Source: Curtobacterium sp. MCBA15_009 (lineage in GTDB: Bacteria > Actinomycetota > Actinomycetes > Actinomycetales > Microbacteriaceae). Taken from it: a stretch of 64,000 nt of DNA. Below are positions 16,739 to 26,175 of this stretch, piece after piece. Each line of letters starts with the position of its first letter. Positions within the stretch are counted from its first letter, which is position 1. The notes beneath the pieces are model-generated. The model did not search any database, was not told the DNA's origin, and was given only the letters and a program-made list of their open reading frames with translations. The translations under genes and the position numbers were made by a program. The stretch lies in NCBI RefSeq assembly GCF_001864895.1, contig NZ_MJGO01000037.1, positions 31,880-95,879 of the forward strand. The letters are read 5' to 3'.

Positions 16739-19663
16739 TCAGCGCACCGCGCGGCGGCGACGGGCGACGAGCGCCGTCCCGAGGCCGGCGAGGACCAGCA
16801 GCCCGGCGGCCAGGAGCGGACCCCGGACCTCGGCACCCGTCCAGGCGAGCGAACCGTCGTCGTCGCCCCGTGCCGGGACCGCACCGGGCGTCGCCGAGGG
16901 CGCCGGGGTGCCGGGTGCCGCCGGGTCGGTCGGCTCGGCGGTGGGCTCCTCGGAGGGCTCCTCGGTGGCGACCGGGGCGACCGGACCCGATGCGGAGACG
17001 CCGGTCACCGTGCCGTCGGCGTCCACCGCGAACCAGAGCCGCGCCGTCCGCGCACCGGCGGTGACGACGAGCTCGTGGCTGCCGGCCTCGAGCGCCGGGA
17101 GCGCGGCGGTCGCGTCGAGCGCACCCGCGTCCGACGTCGTGCCGGTGTAGACCGTGGTCGGCGTGGAGTGCACGACGGCCTCGACGTCCTGCCCGGCGGC
17201 GAAGCCCGAGGCGTGGATCGCGAACCGGGCGCCGTCCACCGCGTCACCGACGCGGAAGCCGGCGTCGATCGTCAGGGCCGGCGTCGTGGCGTAGGTGAAG
17301 GCGCCGGTGGCCCGTGCCGCACCCCAGGGGTTCGTCACGACGACGTCGACGGCGTCGTCCGCGGCCCGCGGCTCCGACTCCGGCGCGAGCACGGTGAGCG
17401 AGGTCGACGTGTTCGTCGCCGTCGTGTCGACCCGGGCCTCGACGCCGCCGATGGTGACGGTGGCACGGTCGAGGTCGGTGCCCGAGACGGTCACGGCGTC
17501 GCCGGCGTCGCCCGTCGCCGGGGACACGGCGGTGATGGTCGGCACGGAGGACGCGACGACCAGGGTGTGGTCGACGCTGCCCGTGAAGCCGTCGCCGCCG
17601 GTCGCCGTGACGGTGAACGCGGACGAGCCGGACACGGTCGGGATGCCGGTGAGCGTGCCGTCGGCCTCGAGCTCGATGCCCGCCGGCAGGGCGCCGTCGG
17701 TCACCGCGAAGGTGTACGTGTCGCTCCGGTCGCCCGAGGCCGTGAGGGCCTGCGAGTACGGGACCCCCTGCTTGCCGTCGGGCAGCTCGGTCGGGCTGAC
17801 CGTGACGACGGGTGCGGTGAAGCGGAAGCGGCCCGCCTCGCTCGTCGCACTGGTGCCGCCGGACGTGGTGACGGTCACGTCGACGACGCCCTCCGAGGAC
17901 GCCGGGGTGACGGCGGTGATCTCGGTGTCGGAGTCGACCGTGTACGACGCGGCCGCTGCGTCACCGAACGAGACGGCGGTGGCGCCGGTGAACCCGGTGC
18001 CGCGGATCGTCGCCGTCGTGCCGCCGTAGACCACGCCCGACGCGGGCGAGACCTCGGAGACCGTCGGGACGGCCACGCGCACCGCGGAGCTGTAGGCGCG
18101 GGAGCCCGTGTCGCCGTTGGCGTCGGTGGCCGTGACGGTGAACACCGTCGTCGTGGCCTCGGTCGGGGTGCCGCTCAGCACACCACCGGCGCTCAGCGTC
18201 AGGCCTGCGGGGAGCACCCCGGCCGTGACCGCGAACCGGTACGGCGCGTTGCCGCCCGAGGCGCTGAGCTGCTGCGAGTAGGCCGCACCGACCTGGGGTG
18301 CCGGGAGCGTGGCGGGTGCGACCACGACGGTCGCCGCGGTGACGACGAGCCGGTCCGCGTCGCCGGTCGCGCTCGTACCGCTCGGGTTCGTGACGGTCGT
18401 GTCGACCGTGCCCACCGGGATGTCGGCCGGGACGACCGCGGTGACCCTCGTGTCGGACGCGACCACGAACGACGCGGCGGGCGTGGTGCCGAAGCGGACG
18501 GCGGTCGCCCCTGTGAAGCCGGAGCCGGTGATCGTGACCGTCCGCTGCGCGCCGCGTTGGACGGTGCCCGGCGAGACGGCGGAGACGTTCGGTGCCGGGG
18601 TGTACGTGAAGGCCCCGACGACGGGGTAGGTCACGCCGCTGATCGTGGTGACCTCGACGCGCTGCGGCCCGCCGGGCAGGTTCTGCTGCACCGGGACGGT
18701 GGCCACGATCTCGGTGTCCGTGGAGGAGCGCACGGGTGCCGCGACGCCCGCGACGCGGACGGTCGAGCCGGCGAGACCGGAGCCGGTGATGACGATCCGG
18801 TCGCCCGCGAAGCCGTTGGCCGGCGACACGAGCGTGAGCTTCGACGGCCACGCGATGGTGACGGAGCCGTTGCCGCCGTGGTTCGCGATCGCGCCGGAGA
18901 GCTCGCCGGCGAAGTAGGAGCTGCCGCCACCGCCGCCACCGGCACCGCCGTTGACGAACGCACCGGCGCCACCGCCGCTGTAGCCACCGCCGCCACCGGC
19001 CGAGTTCCCGTTGGAACCGCCACCGCCGCCGAAGCCACCGCTGCGCGCGGCGCTGCCGCCGGCGCCGCCGGCCGCCACCGAGAGTCCCGCACCGCTGCCG
19101 GCGCCGTTGCCGAGGAGACCGCCACCGCCGCCGGCGTTCGAGCCGCCGCCACCGCCGCCACCGGCCGTGCCACCGGCGCCGCCGCCGTTGTCGCCGGGGT
19201 TCGCGGTCGTCGTGGTGGTCGCCGGGTAGCCGTAGCGGTTCGAGCCGGTACCGCCGCCACCGCCGGCCGCGGCGAGGATGCCGGCCTGGTCGGGCGTGGT
19301 GTAGATGAACGAGCCACCGCCACCGCCACCGCCGGTCTGGTACTGGCGACCGTTCGCGCCCATCGTGCCGACGAGGATCTTGAGCTGCTGGCCGGGGGTC
19401 ACCGGCAGTGTGCCGGTGAGCTCGGCTCCGGCGGCACCGCCGTCGTAGCCGGCACCGCCCTGGGCGCCGGCGATGTCGACGTAGACGCGGTCGACGCCCG
19501 CCGGGACGGTCCACGTCTGGACGGCACCGGTGGCCGGGAAGGTGACGGACGAATCGGTGGTCGAGGCGGAAGCCGGGACGGCCGTGGCGACGGCAGCGGC
19601 AGCGGCGAACGTGCTGACCACGATGCCGAGCGCGAGCGTGCGTGCGCGCAGTGCGTTGTGCAT
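16739..19663 (-). CDS. Secreted wall-anchored protein: glycine-rich domain, IPT/TIG and putative Ig repeats, LAWTG signal
   Basis: 974 aa. Signal peptide 1-34 (PASAS). A glycine-rich domain (about 60-268) is built of GGGGG runs, like the Gly-rich/ALK-type ectodomain family. IPT/TIG domains follow (about 276-360, 361-440, 535-612 and 705-800), interleaved with two He_PIG-like Ig domains (about 447-530 and 620-700; each has the VPYSQ/AAYSQ ... G-LPAG pattern). A further beta domain, a Glu/Pro/Thr linker, LAWTG (939-943), a hydrophobic helix and an Arg-rich tail complete it. LAxTG is the class E sortase signal. Probably an adhesin or surface-coat protein; the role is inferred from architecture only. 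It interrupts the sucD to perM order. Confidence 0.88.
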   Translation of the reverse strand: MHNALRARTLALGIVVSTFAAAAAVATAVPASASTTDSSVTFPATGAVQTWTVPAGVDRVYVDIAGAQGGAGYDGGAAGAELTGTLPVTPGQQLKILVGTMGANGRQYQTGGGGGGGSFIYTTPDQAGILAAAGGGGGTGSNRYGYPATTTTTANPGDNGGGAGGTAGGGGGGGSNAGGGGGLLGNGAGSGAGLSVAAGGAGGSAARSGGFGGGGGSNGNSAGGGGGYSGGGAGAFVNGGAGGGGGGSSYFAGELSGAIANHGGNGSVTIAWPSKLTLVSPANGFAGDRIVITGSGLAGSTVRVAGVAAPVRSSTDTEIVATVPVQQNLPGGPQRVEVTTISGVTYPVVGAFTYTPAPNVSAVSPGTVQRGAQRTVTITGSGFTGATAVRFGTTPAASFVVASDTRVTAVVPADIPVGTVDTTVTNPSGTSATGDADRLVVTAATVVVAPATLPAPQVGAAYSQQLSASGGNAPYRFAVTAGVLPAGLTLSAGGVLSGTPTEATTTVFTVTATDANGDTGSRAYSSAVRVAVPTVSEVSPASGVVYGGTTATIRGTGFTGATAVSFGDAAAASYTVDSDTEITAVTPASSEGVVDVTVTTSGGTSATSEAGRFRFTAPVVTVSPTELPDGKQGVPYSQALTASGDRSDTYTFAVTDGALPAGIELEADGTLTGIPTVSGSSAFTVTATGGDGFTGSVDHTLVVASSVPTITAVSPATGDAGDAVTVSGTDLDRATVTIGGVEARVDTTATNTSTSLTVLAPESEPRAADDAVDVVVTNPWGAARATGAFTYATTPALTIDAGFRVGDAVDGARFAIHASGFAAGQDVEAVVHSTPTTVYTGTTSDAGALDATAALPALEAGSHELVVTAGARTARLWFAVDADGTVTGVSASGPVAPVATEEPSEEPTAEPTDPAAPGTPAPSATPGAVPARGDDDGSLAWTGAEVRGPLLAAGLLVLAGLGTALVARRRRAVR

Positions 19664-19790
19664 GGGGACGAGTGGGCCTTCGTTCGGGTCGGAGGGGCGC
19701 GCTCATCAAAGCAGTCCCCACCCCGCTCCGGGGGCTCCACGTGCCCCCACTTCGGGGCGACACGCGGGCGGGCGGCCGCCCCAACGACGA

Positions 19791-19821
19791 GAGGCTCGGT
19801 GCGGAACCCGCACCGAGCCTC
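19791..19821 (-). terminator. Terminator hairpin of sucC-sucD
   Basis: A perfect 13 bp stem (GAGGCTCGGTGCG and complement) with GAACC loop, 37 bp downstream of the sucD stop. Confidence 0.8.
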
Positions 19822-19858
19822 CCGGCTTCGTCCCGATCCGTCTGCCGGGCGGTGGCCG

Positions 19859-20746
19859 CTACTTCGCGCCGACCACCTCGCGCAGCAGCGCGGCGGTCTC
19901 GGACGGCGTCTTGCCGACCTTGACCCCGGCGGCCTCGAGCGCCTGCTTCTTCGCCTCGGCGGTGCCGGCGGAACCGGACACGATCGCTCCGGCGTGGCCC
20001 ATCGTCTTGCCCTCCGGCGCGGTGAAGCCCGCGACGTAGCCGACGACCGGCTTGGTGACGTGCGCCTTGATGTAGTCGGCGGCGCGTTCCTCGGCGTCGC
20101 CGCCGATCTCGCCGATCATCACGATCGCCTCGGTCTCGGGGTCTGCCTCGAACGCGGCGAGCGCGTCGATGTGCGTGGTGCCGATGACCGGGTCGCCGCC
20201 GATGCCGATGGCGGTCGAGAAGCCCAGGTCACGCAGCTCGTACATCATCTGGTAGGTCAGGGTGCCCGACTTCGACACGAGGCCGATCGGGCCCTTGCCG
20301 GTGATCGTCGCCGGGGTGATGCCGACGAGCGACTCCCCGGGGGTGATGATGCCGGGGCAGTTCGGGCCGATGATCCGGGTCTTCTCGCCCAGGGCCTTCG
20401 CGTGCGCCCAGAACGCGGCGGAGTCCTGCACCGGGATGCCCTCGGTGATGACGACGACGAGCGGGATCTCGGCGTCGATGGCCTCCATCACGGCGTCCTT
20501 CGCGAACGCCGGCGGCACGAAGACGATGGAGACGTCGGCACCGGTGGTGTCGATGGCCTCGCGCACCGAGCCGAAGACGGGCAGCTCGACGTCGCCGTGG
20601 GTGACGGTGGTGCCGGCCTTGCGGGCGTTGACGCCACCGACGACCTGGGTGCCGGCCTTGAGCATCAGGGCGGTGTGCTTCGTGCCCTCGCCACCGGTGA
20701 TGCCCTGGACGATGACCTTGGAGTCCTTGTTGAGGAAGATCGACAT
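19859..20746 (-). CDS. sucD: Succinyl-CoA synthetase alpha subunit
   Basis: 295 aa. A CoA-binding Rossmann domain ([15 protein letters not shown] at 12-26) is followed by the ligase domain with IGPNCPG and the phosphohistidine loop GHAGAIV (about residue 247). It makes ATP or GTP from succinyl-CoA in the TCA cycle together with SucC. Start ATG 20746 lies 11 bp after the sucC stop. Confidence 0.97.
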   Translation of the reverse strand: MSIFLNKDSKVIVQGITGGEGTKHTALMLKAGTQVVGGVNARKAGTTVTHGDVELPVFGSVREAIDTTGADVSIVFVPPAFAKDAVMEAIDAEIPLVVVITEGIPVQDSAAFWAHAKALGEKTRIIGPNCPGIITPGESLVGITPATITGKGPIGLVSKSGTLTYQMMYELRDLGFSTAIGIGGDPVIGTTHIDALAAFEADPETEAIVMIGEIGGDAEERAADYIKAHVTKPVVGYVAGFTAPEGKTMGHAGAIVSGSAGTAEAKKQALEAAGVKVGKTPSETAALLREVVGAK

Positions 20747-20757
20747 GATCAGTCCCT

Positions 20758-21927
20758 TCAGGCCGCGGCAGCGGCGAGTTCGGCGGCCTGCTCGGCCGCA
20801 TCGTCCATGGTCGCGGCGACGGTGACGAGCGGGTGCGCCGCCTCCGCCAGGATCCGACGACCCTCTTCCACGTTGTTGCCGTCGAGGCGCACGACGAGCG
20901 GCTTGGTGGCCGCGTCGCCCAGGATGCCGAGCGCGGCGACGATGCCGTTCGCGACGGCGTCGCAGGCGGTGATGCCGCCGAAGACGTTCACGAAGACGCT
21001 CTTCACCTGCGGGTCGCCGAGGATGACGTCGAGACCGTTGGCCATGACCTCGGCCGAGGCGCCGCCGCCGATGTCGAGGAAGTTGGCGGGCTTCACGCCG
21101 CCGTGGCGCTCACCGGCGTAGGCGACGACGTCGAGGGTCGACATGACGAGCCCCGCACCGTTGCCGATGACGCCGACCTGGCCGTCGAGCTTGACGTAGT
21201 TGAGGCCGTGGGCCTTCGCCTTGGCCTCGAGCGGGTCCTCGCTGGCGGTGTCCTCGAGCTGCGCGTGGCCCTCGTGGCGGAAGTCGGCGTTCTCGTCGAG
21301 CGAGACCTTGCCGTCGAGCGCGAGGATCTGCCCGTCGCCGGTGCGCACGAGCGGGTTCACCTCGACCAGGGTCGCGTCCTCGCCGGCGAACACGTCGTAG
21401 AGCTTCACGAAGACGTCGGCGACCTGGTCGCGGAGCGACTCCGGGAAGTTCGCCTGCGCGGCGATCTCGAGCGCGGCGGCCTTGTTGATCCCGGTGAGCG
21501 GGTTCACCTCGACGCGGGCGAGCGCCTCGGGCTTCTCGACCGCGAGCTGCTCGATCTCCATGCCGCCCTCGACGCTGGTGAGCGACAGGTAGGAGCGGTT
21601 CGCCCGGTCGAGCAGGACCGAGAAGTAGAACTCCTCGGCGATGTCCGCGCCCTGGGCGACCATGACGCGCTGCACGGTGTGGCCCTTGATGTCGAGGCCG
21701 AGGATGGCCTGCGCGTGCTCGTAGGCCTCGTCGGGGGTCTTCGCGACCTTCACGCCGCCGGCCTTGCCGCGACCGCCGACCTTCACCTGCGCCTTGACGA
21801 CGACCACGCCGCCGATCTGCTCGGCCGCCGCTCTCGCCTCGTCCGGGGTGTCGGCGATGATCCCCTGCAACACGGGGACGCCGTAGGACTCGAAGAGGTC
21901 CCTGGCCTGGTACTCGAAAAGATCCAC
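20758..21927 (-). CDS. sucC: Succinyl-CoA synthetase beta subunit
   Basis: 389 aa. An ATP-grasp domain ([20 protein letters not shown] at about 42-61; [10 protein letters not shown]) is followed by a flavodoxin-like CoA ligase domain (NIFGGIT-type stretch [23 protein letters not shown]). GTG 21927 ([12 protein letters not shown]) is the conserved family start. The open frame extends a little upstream without conservation. In M. tuberculosis the gene lies one gene downstream of uvrD1 (Rv0949); here 25.7 kb of other DNA precedes it. Confidence 0.97.
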   Translation of the reverse strand: MDLFEYQARDLFESYGVPVLQGIIADTPDEARAAAEQIGGVVVVKAQVKVGGRGKAGGVKVAKTPDEAYEHAQAILGLDIKGHTVQRVMVAQGADIAEEFYFSVLLDRANRSYLSLTSVEGGMEIEQLAVEKPEALARVEVNPLTGINKAAALEIAAQANFPESLRDQVADVFVKLYDVFAGEDATLVEVNPLVRTGDGQILALDGKVSLDENADFRHEGHAQLEDTASEDPLEAKAKAHGLNYVKLDGQVGVIGNGAGLVMSTLDVVAYAGERHGGVKPANFLDIGGGASAEVMANGLDVILGDPQVKSVFVNVFGGITACDAVANGIVAALGILGDAATKPLVVRLDGNNVEEGRRILAEAAHPLVTVAATMDDAAEQAAELAAAAA

Positions 21928-22171
21928 GCTGTTCTTCTTCCCGCACGTTCCGTGCGATCGGCATCGGTTACCCGGTCGCCACACTCACCATCGAGGGTCG
22001 CTCGATGTCGAGACAACGGCCGCCACGCAGCCTAGCGCTGGTCGGTGGACGCCCGGTGCGCGGGTCGCGGGATCCGTGGACGGACGGGAGGCACGGGTCG
22101 CCTCCGCCACGCAAGAGCCGCTGGACGCACCCCGGATCGGTCCCCCAGCGTGCGCCCGGCAGTGTGGATCG

Positions 22172-23803
22172 GTGAACGAAGCTCTCCGTACCCGCGCCGC
22201 CGACGTGTTCGGCTGGCGCCTCCGCCCCGACCAGGAATCCGTCATCGACGCCGTGCTCGACGGGCGCGACGCACTCGCCGTGATGCCGACCGGTTCGGGG
22301 AAGTCCGCGATCTACCAGGTCGCCGGCCTCGAACTCGACGGCATCGTCGTCGTGGTCTCACCCCTCGTGGCGCTCCAGGAGGACCAGGTCGTCGGACTCG
22401 AGCACCACGTGCACGCACCCCGCGCCGTCGCGATGAACGCCACGCGGAAGGCCCGCGACGTCGCCGACGCCTGGCACGCCGTCGCCGCGGGCGAGGTCGG
22501 GTACGTCTTCCTGGCCCCGGAGCAGCTCGTCAAGGACGACGTGCTCGAGCGGCTGCACGACGCCGGGGTCGCGCTGGTCGCCGTCGACGAGGCGCACTGC
22601 ATCTCGTCGTGGGGCCACGACTTCCGGCCCGACTACCTGGCGCTCGGCGAGGTCGTCGAGCGCCTCGGCCGCCCGCCGGTCCTGGCGTTGACGGCGACGG
22701 GCTCCGCGCCCGTCCGCGACGACGTGGTGGACCGGCTCCGCATGCGCGACCCGTTCGTGCTCGCCTCGGGCTTCGACCGCCCCGGCATCCGGCTCGAGGT
22801 GGTCCGGCACGCCGAGGACGCCGACAAGCGGGCGGCCGTGGTCGACCAGGTCGCCGACCTCGACGGGGCGACGGTCGTCTACGTCGCCACCCGGGCCGAA
22901 ACGACGGAGTACGCCGACGCCCTGGCGGCCCGCGGTCGTCGGGCGCAGCCGTACCACGCGGGCATGCGGGTGGCGGAGCGGGAGTCGGTGCACACCGGCT
23001 TCCTGGACGGCGACGTCGACGTCGTGGTCGCGACGAGCGCCTTCGGGATGGGCATCGACAAGCCGGACGTCCGGTACGTCGTGCACGCCGACGTGCCGGA
23101 GTCGGTCGACGCCTACTACCAGGAGATCGGCCGGGCCGGGCGGGACGCCGAGCCCGCCGGCGCCACCCTGCACTACCGGGCCGAGGACTTCGGCCTGCGC
23201 ACGTTCTTCGCGTCCGGCTCGCCCCGGCCCGCCTCGGTCCGCGCCGTCTTCGACGCCGTGCCGGCGACCGGTTCGATCGCCCGGTCGGCGATCGCCGAGG
23301 CCTCGGGCCTGTCCGCCCGCACCGCCGGACGAGCGCTCAACGCCCTGCTCGACGCGGGAGCGCTCCGCGACGACGTCGACGGCGTCGCCCGGGTGCCGGA
23401 CGGCCCGGACACGGCGGACCGCGCCGCGCGTGCCACGGCGGACCGTGCGGCGGAGCGTGAGCGGGTCGAGGAGTCCCGGATCGCGATGATGCGCCAGCTG
23501 GCCGAGACCACCGGCTGCCGTCGACAGTTCCTGCTCGGGTACTTCGGCGACGAGCTGCCGGAACCCTGCGGCAACTGCGACACCTGCTCCTCCGGTTCGG
23601 CGCACGAGGCCGCGGCCCACGTGGCGGACGGCTCGAACGACGCTGCCTGGCCGCCGGACTCCCACGTGGAGCACGCCGAGTGGGGCACCGGTGTGGTCAT
23701 GAGCACCGAGGAGGACCGCATCACGGTGTTCTTCGAGTCGGCGGGCTACCGCACGCTCGCGATCGCGGACGTCGAGGAACGCGGGCTGCTCGAGCGGGTC
23801 TGA
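22172..23803 (+). CDS. RecQ-like ATP-dependent DNA helicase
   Basis: 543 aa from GTG 22172; ATG 22076 is an in-frame alternative. Walker A is MPTGSGKS (about 38-45), the DEAH box sits in AVDEAHCISSWGHDFRPDY (about 135-153), and motifs V and VI are SAFGMGIDKPDVRYVVH and QEIGRAGRD. A zinc-binding RecQ-C segment follows (CRRQF ... CGNCDTC, about 450-473). There is no HRDC domain. Instead a 45-residue segment at the C-terminus (EHAEWGTGVVMSTEEDRITVFFE) resembles the DUF3553 module. It unwinds DNA 3' to 5' in repair. It is divergent from sucC. Confidence 0.9.
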   Translation: MNEALRTRAADVFGWRLRPDQESVIDAVLDGRDALAVMPTGSGKSAIYQVAGLELDGIVVVVSPLVALQEDQVVGLEHHVHAPRAVAMNATRKARDVADAWHAVAAGEVGYVFLAPEQLVKDDVLERLHDAGVALVAVDEAHCISSWGHDFRPDYLALGEVVERLGRPPVLALTATGSAPVRDDVVDRLRMRDPFVLASGFDRPGIRLEVVRHAEDADKRAAVVDQVADLDGATVVYVATRAETTEYADALAARGRRAQPYHAGMRVAERESVHTGFLDGDVDVVVATSAFGMGIDKPDVRYVVHADVPESVDAYYQEIGRAGRDAEPAGATLHYRAEDFGLRTFFASGSPRPASVRAVFDAVPATGSIARSAIAEASGLSARTAGRALNALLDAGALRDDVDGVARVPDGPDTADRAARATADRAAERERVEESRIAMMRQLAETTGCRRQFLLGYFGDELPEPCGNCDTCSSGSAHEAAAHVADGSNDAAWPPDSHVEHAEWGTGVVMSTEEDRITVFFESAGYRTLAIADVEERGLLERV

Positions 23804-23819
23804 CGGTCCCGTCGGCTCC

Positions 23820-23857
23820 AGGCGCGGTGGGGGAAGGGAAGGCGCGGTGGGGGAAGG
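23820..23857 (+). repeat. Two 18 bp direct repeats (20 bp period) after the recQ stop
   Basis: AGGCGCGGTGGGGGAAGG at 23820-23837 and again at 23840-23857. The GGCGCGGT core then recurs as the left arm of the following hairpin. It begins 17 bp after the stop codon. Confidence 0.8.
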
Positions 23858-23890
23858 CGCGGTCGCTCGACCACCCGTCGGCGACCGCGC
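23857..23890 (+). terminator. Terminator hairpin of the RecQ-like gene
   Basis: A perfect stem GCGCGGTCGC / GCGACCGCGC around a 14-nt loop that can itself pair (CGA/TCG). The flanking GGGGG and CCCCC runs may extend it. Confidence 0.7.
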
Positions 23891-24027
23891 TCCACTCCCC
23901 CGAGCATCCGCGATGTTGCCCCGGCGGCGTGACCGGCAGGTGACGCCCGGGTGAACACGACACGAAACCGGACGGCCACCAGGCGCCGACGGGTAGGCAG
24001 GAAGCCAGCAAACGGAGAGGAACCACC

Positions 24028-24321
24028 ATGAGCGATCCCGGCATCAGCCCCGTCGACGACCTCGACGCCCAGCAGCGACGCGATGACGACATCGACCGCG
24101 AGCACGTCGGCCCGTACGAGGTGGACGAGTCCGAGGAGTCCCTGGAGACCGTGACGAACGACGCGGTCGCCGGCGAGACCGTCGAGCCGCAGCCCGGCGA
24201 CGGCTCCGACGACGGCCCCACCGGCGGCGCCCCGCGCGAGGGCTCCCCCGACCTGTGGGAGCACGACGGCGACGAGGACCGTCCGGACCTCGGCAACGAC
24301 CTCGGTACGAAGCCGCTCTGA
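24028..24321 (+). CDS. Small acidic protein, unknown function
   Basis: 97 aa, strongly acidic and probably disordered (DDLDAQQRRDDDIDREHVGPYEVDESEE; many Asp/Glu/Gly/Pro). GGAGAGGAACCACC precedes ATG 24028, a clear ribosome-binding site. No cysteines, no membrane segment. Similar short acidic proteins are common in actinobacteria and uncharacterised. Confidence 0.7.
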   Translation: MSDPGISPVDDLDAQQRRDDDIDREHVGPYEVDESEESLETVTNDAVAGETVEPQPGDGSDDGPTGGAPREGSPDLWEHDGDEDRPDLGNDLGTKPL

Positions 24322-24347
24322 CGCGGCACCCCAGGAGCACGGCTCGG

Positions 24348-24353
24348 TACGAT
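24348..24353 (+). promoter_or_regulatory. Leaderless -10 element (TACGAT)
   Basis: TACGAT, then CGAGTC, then GTG at 24360. The nearest purine-rich Shine-Dalgarno-like stretch (AGGAG at 24332) is too far upstream to serve this start. Confidence 0.6.
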
Positions 24354-24359
24354 CGAGTC

Positions 24360-24725
24360 GTGCTCCGTCGCGTCCGGGAAGGTCTGCACCGCTGGCCTGC
24401 GGTCGCACGGCTCGTCGCGATCGCGGCGCTCCTACTCGTCGCCGCCGCCGCGCACCTCGCCGCCCGGTCGGAACCGGCGGGCCGGTGGCTGCCCCTGCTC
24501 GTGGTCGCGGTCGTCGGAGCGCTCGTCGCCGGGGCACCGCGACACCGCTGGCCGCTGCCGGCGATCTGGCTCGTCGCCACCGTGCTCGCCGTGACCCGCG
24601 GCTCCGCCGTGGACCCCGGCGCGACCGCCGCCGCCCTCGGCGTCGGCGCGGTCGCGCTCGTCGCGGCCCTCACCGCGGACGTCGTGCCGGTCCTGCGCAC
24701 CCGCCACCGACGGGGCGAGCGGTGA
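24360..24725 (+). CDS. Small membrane protein (3-4 helices)
   Basis: 121 aa. A basic N-terminus (VLRRVREGLHRW) is followed by three or four hydrophobic helices and a basic C-terminus (RTRHRRGER). No family recognised. GTG 24360 is supported by the leaderless -10. The stop overlaps the next GTG by 4 bp (GTGA), coupling it to the MpaB-like oxygenase gene. Confidence 0.7.
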   Translation: MLRRVREGLHRWPAVARLVAIAALLLVAAAAHLAARSEPAGRWLPLLVVAVVGALVAGAPRHRWPLPAIWLVATVLAVTRGSAVDPGATAAALGVGAVALVAALTADVVPVLRTRHRRGER

Positions 24726-25561
24726 CCCCACGACGGACGGACGGCAGCGCGTCGGACACACGCCGCGCCTCCCGTCTCGGGCACGGCCGCGTCCAGGACC
24801 CGGACCTGCGGCGATGCATCGCCGACAGCACGCCCGTGGCCGCGGGCGGCCGCGCCATCCTGCTGCAGATCGCCGACCCCGTCGTCGCCGCCGGCGTCCG
24901 ACGGCACTCCGACTTCGCACGGCGGCCGCAGCAGCGGCTCGTGCACACGCTGATGTTCGTCTACGCCGTCGTCATCGGGACGGCGTCCGACTCAGCGACC
25001 GCGGTCGGCTTCGTCGACCGCGCCCACCGGCCGGTCGCCGGCGCGGACGACGTCGACCGGCAGCTCTGGGTCGCGGCGACCCTGTTCGACTCGGCCCGAC
25101 GGGCGCACGACCTGTTCGGCACCCCGTTCTCGGATGCCCGAGCGGAGCAGGTCCTCGCCGCCTACGCGCCGCTCGCCACCGCGCTCCGGGTGCCCGACGA
25201 CCGCTGGCCGACCTCGGTGGCGGCGTTCGACCGCTACTGGCAGGGCGCGCTCGACGGGCTCCGGGTCACCGACGACGCCCGCGGCGTGGTGCGGGACCTG
25301 CTGCACCCGCGGTTCGCCCCGCGCTGGGTGCGTGCCGCGATGCCGCTCGTGCGGATCGTCACCGTCGGCATGCTGCCGGAGCGGATCCGCGCCGCGTACG
25401 GCTTCGCGTGGGGGCCGCGGGAGCAGCGCCGGTTCGACCGCACGGTCCGCCTCGTCGCGACCGTGCGCGCCGTCGTCCCCCGGCCCCTGCTGCGGCTGCC
25501 CGCCGCGCTGCTGCTCCGTGGGCTGCGTCGGACGACCCGTCGACACGCCGCGGTACGGTAG
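24722..25561 (+). CDS. Oxygenase MpaB family (DUF2236) protein
   Basis: 279 aa. It has the family pattern: DPVVAAGV-RHSDF near the N-terminus, a V-RAHRPVAG motif containing the conserved histidine, DRQLWVAATLFDSARRAHDLF, and a Trp-Pro-containing segment (DDRWPTSVAAFDRYW). Related proteins include MpaB' and Lcp-type rubber oxygenases, which bind heme b; the substrate here is unknown. Start GTG 24722 overlaps the upstream stop. Confidence 0.78.
   Translation: MTPRRTDGSASDTRRASRLGHGRVQDPDLRRCIADSTPVAAGGRAILLQIADPVVAAGVRRHSDFARRPQQRLVHTLMFVYAVVIGTASDSATAVGFVDRAHRPVAGADDVDRQLWVAATLFDSARRAHDLFGTPFSDARAEQVLAAYAPLATALRVPDDRWPTSVAAFDRYWQGALDGLRVTDDARGVVRDLLHPRFAPRWVRAAMPLVRIVTVGMLPERIRAAYGFAWGPREQRRFDRTVRLVATVRAVVPRPLLRLPAALLLRGLRRTTRRHAAVR
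25554..25559 (+). promoter_or_regulatory. Leaderless -10 element (TACGGT)
   Basis: TACGGT, then AGCGGGC, then ATG at 25567. It overlaps the last codons of the preceding gene. Confidence 0.6.
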
Positions 25562-25566
25562 CGGGC

Positions 25567-26175
25567 ATGTCGGTCGACCACTTCGCCATCACGGTCCCCC
25601 GGTCCTGGTTCGAGCTGCCGGTGGACCCGGAACGGCGCGACGACCGGATCTCGGCCCTCGTGCAGGAACGCATCGAGGACCACCGCGAGCTCTGGGACCA
25701 CCGCACCGAGATCGTCCGGGTGCTCCGCCGGTTCGCGCGGTCCGCCTGGGACAGCGGTGCCCGGTACTGCGCCGCGTTCGCCGAGCCGAGCGAGGACGGC
25801 ATCGTCTCCGGCGCCCTCACGGTCACGGTCCTGCCCGCTCCCGAGGCCGGTGGCGACCCGCTCGGGGCGCTCACCGACCACGTCGCAGCCCTCGGCGGCG
25901 ACGAGGACGGCATGCACGTCGACGTGCACGAGGTCCCGCGGGTGGGCCGGGTCCCGCGCGTCTGGGGCGTCTCCACCGTGCAGGCCCCGGACGGGCGGGG
26001 CTCGTTCGACGTCGTGCTCATGCAGACGTTCGTGCCGGCCGGCGAGCAGGTCGCGCTGGTGAGCGTTTCCTCGCCCGCGACCGACCTGGCCGAACCGCTC
26101 TTCGAACTGTTCGAGACCGTCACCGACACCTTCGAGCTCCTCGACTCGGCGGCCGTCGGCCCCGGGGACGACTGA
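25567..26175 (+). CDS. Conserved hypothetical protein, possibly T7SS-associated
   Basis: 202 aa, soluble, alpha/beta. The N-terminal pattern VPRSWFELPVD ... RIEDHRELWDHRTEIVRVLRRFARSAWDSGARY resembles a family I recall beside WXG100/EccC genes in actinobacteria. No catalytic motif is visible. It is translationally coupled to the FHA gene (stop and ATG share an A: TGATG) and is expressed from its own leaderless promoter. A link to the secretion system is inferred from neighbourhood only. Confidence 0.65.
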   Translation: MSVDHFAITVPRSWFELPVDPERRDDRISALVQERIEDHRELWDHRTEIVRVLRRFARSAWDSGARYCAAFAEPSEDGIVSGALTVTVLPAPEAGGDPLGALTDHVAALGGDEDGMHVDVHEVPRVGRVPRVWGVSTVQAPDGRGSFDVVLMQTFVPAGEQVALVSVSSPATDLAEPLFELFETVTDTFELLDSAAVGPGDD

